This document shows positions 1-5,573 of a stretch of DNA of 7,713 bases, piece by piece. The number at the start of each line of letters is the position of its first letter. Position 1 is the stretch's first letter. Made by a program: the position numbers and the translations under genes. The stretch is from Methylotenera_A sp031373695 (lineage in GTDB: Bacteria; Pseudomonadota; Gammaproteobacteria; Burkholderiales; Methylophilaceae). The DNA lies in the NCBI GenBank assembly GCA_031373695.1, contig JANMNC010000141.1, forward strand, positions 1 through 7,713, given 5' to 3'. The notes below the pieces were generated by a model. The model saw nothing but the letters and a program-made list of their open reading frames with translations. It was not told the origin of the DNA and made no database searches.

Positions 1-61
1 TGTAAGTTGGGTAACTTTACTTAACTATACGCAGTAAATTAATAACCCTACAGTATAAAAC

Positions 62-90
62 TTGATTTAGCGTACGTAAAAACGTACTAT
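62..90 (+). promoter_or_regulatory. Predicted sigma-70 promoter of the toxin-antitoxin operon
   Basis: A -35 box TTGATT at 62-67 and a -10 box TACTAT at 85-90 are separated by exactly 17 bases. Transcription should start near 96-98. That leaves a leader of about 15 bases before the antitoxin ATG at 113, just enough to hold the GAGG ribosome binding site at 103-106. A TATAAA-like stretch at 54-59 has no well-placed -35 partner and is less convincing. The promoter is read by eye from consensus matches only. Confidence 0.6.
72..87. promoter_or_regulatory. Palindromic operator overlapping the promoter, likely antitoxin binding site
   Basis: GTACGT at 72-77 and ACGTAC at 82-87 are perfect inverted repeats around a four-base AAAA centre. 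The motif CGTAC also recurs directly at 71-75 and 83-87. The palindrome fills the promoter spacer and runs into the first three bases of the -10 box, so a bound protein would block RNA polymerase. YefM-type antitoxins are known to repress their own operon at palindromes with a GTAC-containing core (TGTACA in E. coli). Binding of this antitoxin here is inferred from that precedent and the position. Confidence 0.6.
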
Positions 91-112
91 AACCAAAACA
101 TTGAGGTATATC

Positions 113-355
113 ATGCAAACATTAACTGCCAGCACTGCCCGCACAACGCTGTATCGCCTTATTGACGAAACGGCAACCACACATCAGCCGCTTATTATTA
201 CGGGTAAGCGTAATAATGCTGTGTTGGTTTCATTAGAAGATTGGTCAGCGATTCAAGAAACTTTATTTCTACTTTCTGTGCCCGGCATGCGCGAATCGAT
301 TCGTGAGGGAATGAATACGCCAGTGGATGAGCTTTCATCTGAATTAGATTGGTAA
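113..355 (+). CDS. yefM: YefM-type antitoxin (Phd/YefM family)
   Basis: This is the antitoxin of a type II toxin-antitoxin pair. Family members bind and neutralise a YoeB/Txe toxin through an unstructured C-terminus and repress their own operon through an N-terminal DNA-binding fold. The 80-residue product shows the family pattern: an N-terminal region with TLYRLIDE (residues 12-19), then PLIITGKRNNAVLVSLEDW (26-44), then the linker ETLFLLSVPGMRESIREG (49-66) and an acidic tail ending in ELDW. Length is normal. The ATG at 113 is chosen because GAGG at 103-106 sits 6 bases before it. An in-frame TTG at 101 lies ahead of that site and almost on the predicted transcript start. The toxin gene follows within 6 bases. 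The family is clear; the exact name (YefM or Axe) is by homology recall. Confidence 0.92.
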   Translation: MQTLTASTARTTLYRLIDETATTHQPLIITGKRNNAVLVSLEDWSAIQETLFLLSVPGMRESIREGMNTPVDELSSELDW

Positions 356-361
356 TTGCGT

Positions 362-628
362 GTGACAAAGTGGCAACTGTTTTATACCAAAGCAGCGCAA
401 AAAGATGCTAAAAATTTGAGTGCAGCAGGGTTAAAAGATAAAGCTTTTGGCTTGCTCAATATCATTGCAGAAAATCCTTTTCAAAACCCACTGCCTTATG
501 AAAAGTTAGTTGGCGATTTAACTAGCGCGTATTCGCGTCGCATTAATATTCAGCACCGCTTGGTATATCAAGTTTTAGAGTCTGAAAATACAATCAAAAT
601 ACTTAGAATGTGGACACATTATGAGTAG
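362..628 (+). CDS. yoeB: YoeB/Txe-type mRNA interferase toxin
   Basis: This is the toxin partner of the preceding antitoxin. YoeB/Txe proteins are RelE-fold ribonucleases that cut mRNA in the ribosomal A site. The 88-residue product carries the family core: PYEKL with the glutamate matching the E. coli catalytic Glu46, then YSRRINIQHRLVYQV with the arginine matching Arg65, and a C-terminal HYE whose His-Tyr matches the E. coli His83-Tyr84 pair. It therefore looks intact and active. The start is uncertain. GTG at 362 gives MTKWQL, which fits how I remember related proteins beginning. TTG at 356, directly after the antitoxin stop, would add two residues. There is no ATG and no clear ribosome binding site, so translation is probably coupled to the antitoxin. 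The last 8 bases overlap miaA. Confidence 0.92.
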   Translation: MTKWQLFYTKAAQKDAKNLSAAGLKDKAFGLLNIIAENPFQNPLPYEKLVGDLTSAYSRRINIQHRLVYQVLESENTIKILRMWTHYE

Positions 629-1574
629 CTTAAGTCAAACCAAATTACCGCCAGCGATATTCATCATGGGCCCAACTGCCAGCGGCAAGACTGGCGCAGC
701 AGTTCATTGTTATTCAAAACTACCCGTTGAAATTATCAGTGTCGATTCTGCTTTAGTTTTTAAAGACATGAATATTGGTACGGCCAAGCCAGACACTGAA
801 ACGTTGGCAATTGCACCGCATCATTTAATCGATATTATCGACCCCACCAGTGCCTACTCAGCGGCTAATTTTAGAAGTGATGCGCTAAAACTAATGGCGG
901 ACATTACTGCTCGTGGCAAGATTCCGTTATTAGTTGGCGGTACCATGCTTTATTTTAAAGCCTTGCAGGGTGGTTTAAGTGGTTTGCCAGAGGCAAGCCC
1001 AGAAGTGCGTGCAAGGCTAGATGCCAGAGCCGCGTTTATTGGCTGGCCTGCCATGCATGAAAAACTAGCCTTAATAGACCCAGAAACCGCAGCCCGTTTG
1101 CAGCCAAACGATGCGCAGCGTATTCAGCGTGCGCTGGAGGTGTTTGAAATTACTGGCGAGAGTATGACTGAGCTTCACGCTAAACAAACCACTGAGGCTT
1201 TGCCTTACCAATTATTAAAAATGGCATTGGTACCTAGTGACCGCAAAGTGCTACATGAGCGTATTGCTTTACGTTTTAAGCAGATGCTACAAGCTGGTTT
1301 TCTGGATGAGGTGAGGGCGCTACAAGCTAAATATCCTACGCTGACAGCTGACTCAACCGCTATGCGCTGTGTGGGCTACAGGCAAGCATTGGAGCATCTC
1401 GCAGGCGACCATGATGAGGCAGAACTATGCGACAGGGGTATTTTTGCCACAAGGCAACTAGCCAAGCGCCAATTAACGTGGTTGCGCGGCATGGATGACA
1501 CGCTAGAGTTGGATTGTTTGGATTCTGACTTAAATAGCGTAGTATTAAACGAAATAAAGCGGTTTATAGCATAG
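621..1574 (+). CDS. miaA: tRNA dimethylallyltransferase MiaA
   Basis: MiaA transfers a dimethylallyl group from DMAPP to N6 of A37 in tRNAs that read codons starting with U; this i6A is the precursor of ms2i6A. The 317-residue product has the usual length and motifs: P-loop GPTASGKT at 17-24, the VDSALVF...NIGTAKP substrate-binding stretch at 41-57 with Asp42, PHHLIDIIDP at 66-75, VGGTMLYFKAL at 105-115, NDAQRIQRALEVFEITG at 163-179, AMRCVGYRQA at 247-256, and the C-terminal TRQLAKRQLTWLR. The ATG at 621 is the only start that keeps the first strand before the P-loop. It falls inside the toxin gene, sharing ATGAGTAG, and has no strong ribosome binding site of its own. Cotranscription and translational coupling with the toxin are therefore likely. 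No strong internal promoter is visible; TACAAT at 589-594 lacks a good -35 box. Confidence 0.97.
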   Translation: MSSLSQTKLPPAIFIMGPTASGKTGAAVHCYSKLPVEIISVDSALVFKDMNIGTAKPDTETLAIAPHHLIDIIDPTSAYSAANFRSDALKLMADITARGKIPLLVGGTMLYFKALQGGLSGLPEASPEVRARLDARAAFIGWPAMHEKLALIDPETAARLQPNDAQRIQRALEVFEITGESMTELHAKQTTEALPYQLLKMALVPSDRKVLHERIALRFKQMLQAGFLDEVRALQAKYPTLTADSTAMRCVGYRQALEHLAGDHDEAELCDRGIFATRQLAKRQLTWLRGMDDTLELDCLDSDLNSVVLNEIKRFIA

Positions 1575-1810
1575 ATATTTGTCACCCGGTGATGCCGTTT
1601 TAGTCGTTTTAACAGGTAAGCCACATAGCGGATGCTTGTAAAATCGGAACCTAGAAACTTTAAACACGCTAGATTACGTGTTAGAACGTAAAGGTGTTCA
1701 CCGTTGAATATAGGGGCAAAAGCACCTTTTTCACACGCGAATGCAGTAATGACAGTTTGAATGGATTCTTGCATGTGCACAAATAACGCTTAATAAAATA
1801 AGGTAAAACC
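1575..1810. other. Non-coding gap with short dyads after miaA
   Basis: This 236-base gap has no convincing gene on either strand. It contains several short inverted repeats: TCACC/GGTGA around one base at 1582-1592, AACACG/CGTGTT at 1663-1668 and 1677-1682, GGTG/CACC at 1693-1702, and AAAGGTG/CACCTTT at 1690-1696 and 1723-1729, which runs into five Ts (1727-1731). A weak miaA terminator could be CGGT/GCCG at 1587-1597 followed by TTTT. The end of the gap must contain the promoter of the next gene, but no good -35/-10 pair stands out. The ribosome binding site AAGG at 1800-1803 serves the gene at 1811. Confidence 0.4.
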
Positions 1811-2398
1811 ATGAAAAAATTTATAAAAGAAAACTTAGTATTGGTTATTGGGTTAACGCTACCTTTGTTGTTAATTTTATTGTTTTTTGTGGCTGCAGTT
1901 ATTCCAAAATCAATGAGCACGCCGCCACAGCACGAGATGTTGTTTAGCACCACTAAGTATGAATACGAAAACTCACCTGAGTATTTGCTAGATTTTGTGG
2001 TGAAAGATGCGCATTTGGTGGTTAAGGTGAACAAAAACGATGATAAAGCTAAGAACCACAATTCAAAAAAACTAATGGCTTATGATGGCAAAACCGAAAC
2101 CGTGCGTGAAATTGTTTTAGATGCCGCTAAAGTTGCTGCGCTTGCAACATCTGGCGAAATGATCTTAGAAGAAACAAAAAACATGACGCTTGACGCATCA
2201 AACTTATCACCTGATGGATATGCCCTAGAAGGGCCTAATTATGTGGGTAATGGCTTAGTGGGCGGTTTATTTGGAGGTGGTAGCCGCAGTGGCTATCGCA
2301 TCAAAAAAGATAGTTTTGGTTACAAGTTGCCAAATACGCAACCAGATTATTACTACTCTGAATTAAAATTTATTGGCTGGGTTGTGAGTAAGCAATAA
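1811..2398 (+). CDS. Uncharacterised protein with one N-terminal membrane anchor
   Basis: I do not recognise this 195-residue protein as a named family. A short positive N-terminus (MKKFIKEN) is followed by one strong hydrophobic segment at about residues 9-31. No lipobox cysteine or clear cleavage site follows, so a signal anchor with the rest in the periplasm is likely. The soluble part has alternating hydrophobic and polar residues (about 58-72), suggesting beta structure. It then has a glycine-rich turn at 146-158 and an aromatic end with YYY and FIGWVV (180-192). AAGG at 1800-1803 is well placed before the ATG. The stop codon overlaps the strong ribosome binding site of the DUF2157-like gene 10 bases downstream, so the two are almost surely cotranscribed and may act together. 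It lacks the GDY motif of the GDYXXLXY proteins that often accompany DUF2157. Confidence 0.8.
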   Translation: MKKFIKENLVLVIGLTLPLLLILLFFVAAVIPKSMSTPPQHEMLFSTTKYEYENSPEYLLDFVVKDAHLVVKVNKNDDKAKNHNSKKLMAYDGKTETVREIVLDAAKVAALATSGEMILEETKNMTLDASNLSPDGYALEGPNYVGNGLVGGLFGGGSRSGYRIKKDSFGYKLPNTQPDYYYSELKFIGWVVSKQ

Positions 2399-2408
2399 GG
2401 GGGACGGC

Positions 2409-3347
2409 ATGTCGAATAAAGAAGACGCGTTACAAGATATAGCCTTGCTGGCCAAGCACAATAATATTAGTTTAGATGAAATTAAGCATGCTCTGGAAGC
2501 CATGTCCACATTGGTATCCAAGCCATCTTCTAGCGTTTTATCTAAGCTATTAGGCTATATTGGTGGCATTTTTGTGTTTGCAGGTATTGGCGTTTTTATG
2601 TCGATGTTTTGGGATGATTTTGGATCTGCCGCGCGCGTAATTGTGACATTAGGCGTAGGTTTGGTGGCGTTTATCATGGCGTTGGCTTGCCTTTATGATA
2701 AAAGATTTGAGCGCGCCGCAACGCCCTTATTTTTAATCGCTGCTTTACTGCAGCCAACTGGTATTTTTGTCATGCTGCAAGAATACTCATCTGGCGGCGA
2801 TGCGCATTATGGCGTGCTGTTTATGGCGATTTTTATGTTGATTCAGCAGGGCGCAACCTTTTGGGCAAAACGCCGCACAGTGCTGGCATTTAGCGCTATT
2901 TTGTTTGGCTGTATTTTCTTTAGTACCTTGTTTGATTTATGGGATATGAACGAAAAGCTCATTGGCATTGTGGTTGGTACTTCGCTTATGTGCGTTGCTT
3001 ATGCGCTTAATCAATCTAAACACCTGGCAATTGCGCCATTTTGGTACTTTGTGGGCTCGATTATTTTAATGTGGTCGGTATTCGAATCTGTTGAAAACAC
3101 ACCATTTGAGCTGGTTTATTTAGGTTTAGCCGCATTGCTAATATTTTTAAGCACACATGTGCGTAGCCGTTCGCTGCTTTTAGTTGGTACCTTAGCTATG
3201 TTGATTTATATTGGGTATTACACAGCCAAACATTTTGCCAACACAGCAGGCTGGCCAATTGCTTTAGTGGTTATTGGTATTGCGTTAATTGGCATGAGTG
3301 CGTTGGCAGTTAAGCTAAATAATAAATACATTAAATCAGTCGCTTAA
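2409..3347 (+). CDS. DUF2157-like multi-pass inner-membrane protein
   Basis: This 312-residue protein has a soluble N-terminal stretch of about 40 residues (including a helix around NNISLDEIKHALEAM) followed by roughly ten hydrophobic segments. These lie near residues 45-67, 73-95, 104-123, 133-152, 157-177, 185-200, 207-225, 233-249, 255-272 and 280-301. The first pair, with LLGYIGGIFVFAGIGVFM, a WDD between the helices and a glycine-rich second helix, resembles the DUF2157 domain of predicted membrane proteins, whose function is unknown. No transporter or enzyme motif is visible. The start is supported by AAGGGGG at 2397-2403, 5 bases before the ATG, overlapping the previous gene's stop. 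It is the second gene of a two-gene unit and converges on the aminotransferase gene. The family call is by recall, with moderate certainty. Confidence 0.8.
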   Translation: MSNKEDALQDIALLAKHNNISLDEIKHALEAMSTLVSKPSSSVLSKLLGYIGGIFVFAGIGVFMSMFWDDFGSAARVIVTLGVGLVAFIMALACLYDKRFERAATPLFLIAALLQPTGIFVMLQEYSSGGDAHYGVLFMAIFMLIQQGATFWAKRRTVLAFSAILFGCIFFSTLFDLWDMNEKLIGIVVGTSLMCVAYALNQSKHLAIAPFWYFVGSIILMWSVFESVENTPFELVYLGLAALLIFLSTHVRSRSLLLVGTLAMLIYIGYYTAKHFANTAGWPIALVVIGIALIGMSALAVKLNNKYIKSVA

Positions 3348-3374
3348 ACTGTATTGTTAATATTCTACATTAGT

Positions 3375-4565
3375 TTAATCAAAACTTTTAATACGTCTAG
3401 CTGCTTCTAAACATTCATCTAAACTGGCTACTAACGCTAATCGTATAAAGCCTGCGCCTGGGTTTATACCATGCGCTTGACGCGCTAATAAACTGCCTGG
3501 CAATACGGTAATATTTAAATCGCGATACAGCTTTAGTGCAAAATTGGTGTCAGTTTCTGCTATATTTTTGGGCTTAGCCCATAAATAAAATGCTGCATCT
3601 GGCATTTCAACATCCATTACCGTACTTAATAGTGGCGTCACCACATTAAACTTTTCGGCATATAAACGACGGTTTTCAATCACATGCGTTTCGTCATTCC
3701 AAGCGGCGACTGAGGCCATTTGCACAGTTGGGCTCATGGCAGAGCCATGATAGGTGCGGTATAGCAAAAATTTAGCGATTAATGTTTTATCGCCCGCCAC
3801 AAAGCCAGAGCGCATGCCTGGTACATTAGAGCGTTTGGAAAGTGAGCTAAACACGATTAAATTGGCATAGCTGCGACCCAATAGATATGCGGCTTGCAGA
3901 GCACCTAATGGACGTTCATCTTCTTTAAAATAAATTTCTGAATAACATTCATCAGCAGCAATTACAAAGCCATATTTATCAGATAACTCAAAAATTTCGC
4001 GCCATTGTTCAAGTGTCATTACTTTGCCAGATGGGTTGCCAGGGCTACATACATAAACCAATTGTGTGCGATTTAACACCTCTTCTGGCACGTTGGCAAA
4101 ATCCATTGCGTGGTTATTTTCTGGCATTGTATTTAAAAAATACGGTGTTGCCCCTGCCAAAAATGCGGCACCTTCATAAATTTGGTAAAACGGGTTGGGC
4201 GAAATCACCACGGGCTTTGTTTTACTTGCGTCAATAACCACTTGTGCGATAGCAAATAAAGCCTCGCGGCTGCCAATCACAGGTAAAATCTCGGTTTCGG
4301 TGTTGAGTAATGGAATGCCATAACGCCGCGTTGCCCAGTTGGCAATTGCTTCGCGTAGCGCCAATATACCTAGTGTTGTGGGGTAAGTTGCCAAGCCATT
4401 TAAATTATCGACCAGCGCGTTTTTAATGAGTGCGGGCGTAGCATGTTTGGGTTCGCCAATTGATAAATTAATGCTAGTAAAATCTGGGTTTGGCGTAATA
4501 CCTGCAAATAACTCACGCAAACGTTGAAACGGGTAAGGCTGTAATAAATTTAGATTAGGGTTCAT
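3375..4565 (-). CDS. dapC: PLP-dependent class I aminotransferase, probably succinyldiaminopimelate transaminase DapC
   Basis: DapC makes N-succinyl-LL-2,6-diaminopimelate from the 2-amino-6-oxo precursor and glutamate in the lysine and peptidoglycan pathway, in the cytoplasm. The 396-residue product has all fold-type I class I landmarks: SPGNPSG at 174-180 with Asn177, AADECYS at 203-209 with Asp205 for the pyridine nitrogen and Tyr208, SSLSKRSNVPGMRSGF at 240-255 with the PLP lysine Lys244 and phosphate-binding Arg252, and FIRLAL at 373-378 with the substrate carboxylate Arg375. The N-terminus (NPNLNLLQPYPFQRLRELFAG) and the SIGEP motif at 35-39 match proteobacterial DapC. Related aminotransferases of other specificity cannot be fully excluded. 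dapD and dapE are not in the window. The start lacks a ribosome binding site, but family conservation begins right there. It is transcribed divergently from the permease gene. Confidence 0.87.
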   Translation of the reverse strand: MNPNLNLLQPYPFQRLRELFAGITPNPDFTSINLSIGEPKHATPALIKNALVDNLNGLATYPTTLGILALREAIANWATRRYGIPLLNTETEILPVIGSREALFAIAQVVIDASKTKPVVISPNPFYQIYEGAAFLAGATPYFLNTMPENNHAMDFANVPEEVLNRTQLVYVCSPGNPSGKVMTLEQWREIFELSDKYGFVIAADECYSEIYFKEDERPLGALQAAYLLGRSYANLIVFSSLSKRSNVPGMRSGFVAGDKTLIAKFLLYRTYHGSAMSPTVQMASVAAWNDETHVIENRRLYAEKFNVVTPLLSTVMDVEMPDAAFYLWAKPKNIAETDTNFALKLYRDLNITVLPGSLLARQAHGINPGAGFIRLALVASLDECLEAARRIKSFD

Positions 4566-4603
4566 AGGGTTTGTACTGGTAAGTGTTTATTACGCAAAGC
4601 ATT

Positions 4604-4611
4604 ATTATAAT
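4604..4611. promoter_or_regulatory. Symmetric -10 element shared by dapC and the permease gene
   Basis: ATTATAAT is its own reverse complement, so it holds a perfect TATAAT on both strands: 4606-4611 on plus and 4609-4604 on minus. It lies in the 73-base gap between the divergent starts, 28 bases before the permease GTG and 39 bases before the dapC ATG. The -35 positions at a 17-base spacing are poor on both sides (GTGTTT at 4583-4588 on plus; TCCTAA read on minus at 4632-4627), and neither side has an extended TG. Bidirectional promoters built on symmetric -10 boxes are known in bacteria. That this one fires both ways is inferred. Confidence 0.5.
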
Positions 4612-4638
4612 TTAGTAAGCCATTAATTAGGAGTTGCA

Positions 4639-5547
4639 GTGAGCAAAAGCAGTAAACAAAACTATTTAGCCATATTTGGCCTATTATTTGGCGCCATGTG
4701 TTGGGGTATTATTTGGTACCCATACCGCTTAATGGCCGATGCTGGCGTTTCTGGCGTGGCCTCTAGTTTTTACACTTATAGTATTGCGCTAATTTTGGGT
4801 GCTATTTTGTTTGCCAAAAATTGGCGGGGCGTTCTATATTTGCCTAAAAGTGTGATTTGGTTAAGCGTAATTGCAGGCTGGACTAACTTAAGTTATGTGC
4901 TGGCAGTAATTGATGGCGAAGTGATGCGCGTGATGCTGTTGTTTTATTTATCGCCATTATGGACGCTAATTTTGGCGCATTATTGGTTAAAAGAATCCAT
5001 TTCAAAATCAGGTTTTGTCTCTATTGCTATTGCCATGCTTGGTGCCTACATTATGTTGGCAGATCCATTTAACGGCAACTCTAGTTATTTGCCTTTGCCA
5101 CAAAACAAATCGGAATGGCTGGCATTATCAGCTGGCATTGGCTTTTCGCTCACCAATGTCATTACACGCAAATCGGTACACTTAAGTTTGGCAGCAAAAT
5201 CTATGCTGGTGTGGGTAGGCGTTGCTAGCATGTCAATTTTGTTAATGCCATTTTTGGGTGAAATGTCTTCAGCATCTCATTTTCCTAGTCTTAGCTTTTT
5301 TACCATGAATAATTGGCTGGTGATGAGTTTAATAGCCATATTGCTAATGGCAGCGACTTTATTTGTGCAATATGGCGTCACTAAAATTGCTGCAGCACGC
5401 GCTTCCGTATTGTTTTTGTTCGAGCTAATTGTTGCAGCAGTTGCGTCTTATTACTTAGCTAACGAAGCCATGACCCCAAATGAATGGATAGGAGGCAGTT
5501 TCATTATTGCAGCGGGCTTAGTTGCCGCGTTTAATCATAAAGATTAG
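4639..5547 (+). CDS. EamA-family (drug/metabolite transporter superfamily) permease
   Basis: This inner-membrane permease has about ten predicted helices in two homologous halves. The segments lie near residues 9-27, 40-59, 71-90, 95-114, 123-141, 160-176, 187-204, 226-244, 252-271 and 282-298. Both halves end with the EamA pattern: RVMLLFYLSPLWTLILA then LKE and GAYIML in half one, and ARASVLFLFELIVAAV then a loop and GGSFIIAAGLVAA in half two. The length of 302 residues is typical. Family members export amino acids, metabolites or drugs. The substrate cannot be told from sequence, and the neighbouring dapC gene does not prove a link to lysine. The GTG start at 4639 is supported by TTAGGAG at 4627-4633, 5 bases upstream. 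It converges on pilU, with 26 bases between the stops. Confidence 0.92.
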   Translation: MSKSSKQNYLAIFGLLFGAMCWGIIWYPYRLMADAGVSGVASSFYTYSIALILGAILFAKNWRGVLYLPKSVIWLSVIAGWTNLSYVLAVIDGEVMRVMLLFYLSPLWTLILAHYWLKESISKSGFVSIAIAMLGAYIMLADPFNGNSSYLPLPQNKSEWLALSAGIGFSLTNVITRKSVHLSLAAKSMLVWVGVASMSILLMPFLGEMSSASHFPSLSFFTMNNWLVMSLIAILLMAATLFVQYGVTKIAAARASVLFLFELIVAAVASYYLANEAMTPNEWIGGSFIIAAGLVAAFNHKD

Positions 5548-5573
5548 CTGCGCAAATTAATTATCAAAACAAC

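Noticed and set aside
101..112. An upstream in-frame TTG start for the antitoxin, adding MRYI
   Set aside because: The GAGG site at 103-106 lies after the TTG and is correctly spaced for the ATG at 113; the TTG is almost at the predicted transcript start, and the added residues are not part of the family pattern.
589..594. Internal miaA promoter with -10 box TACAAT
   Set aside because: No -35-like sequence lies 16-18 bases upstream and there is no extended -10; not enough to claim a separate promoter.
1376..1780. Minus-strand open frame of 134 codons
   Set aside because: Much of it lies opposite the conserved 3' end of miaA, it has no ribosome binding site, and the product is not recognisable.
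1757..1800. Promoter for the gene at 1811 (TTGAAT at 1757 or TTGCAT at 1769)
   Set aside because: The matching -10 positions (CAAATA, TAATAA/AATAAA) are poor, so no specific promoter is claimed.
1681..2061. Minus-strand open frame of 126 codons over the start of the membrane-protein gene
   Set aside because: It is antisense to the better supported gene at 1811, which has a good ribosome binding site and a plausible membrane anchor; the antisense product looks like a shadow.
3344..3378. Inverted repeat TTAAACT (3344-3350) / AGTTTAA (3372-3378) spanning both convergent stop codons, as a two-way terminator
   Set aside because: The 7-base stem is AT-rich with a 21-base loop, and no T-run follows on either strand. 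It may still slow polymerase but is not a convincing intrinsic terminator.
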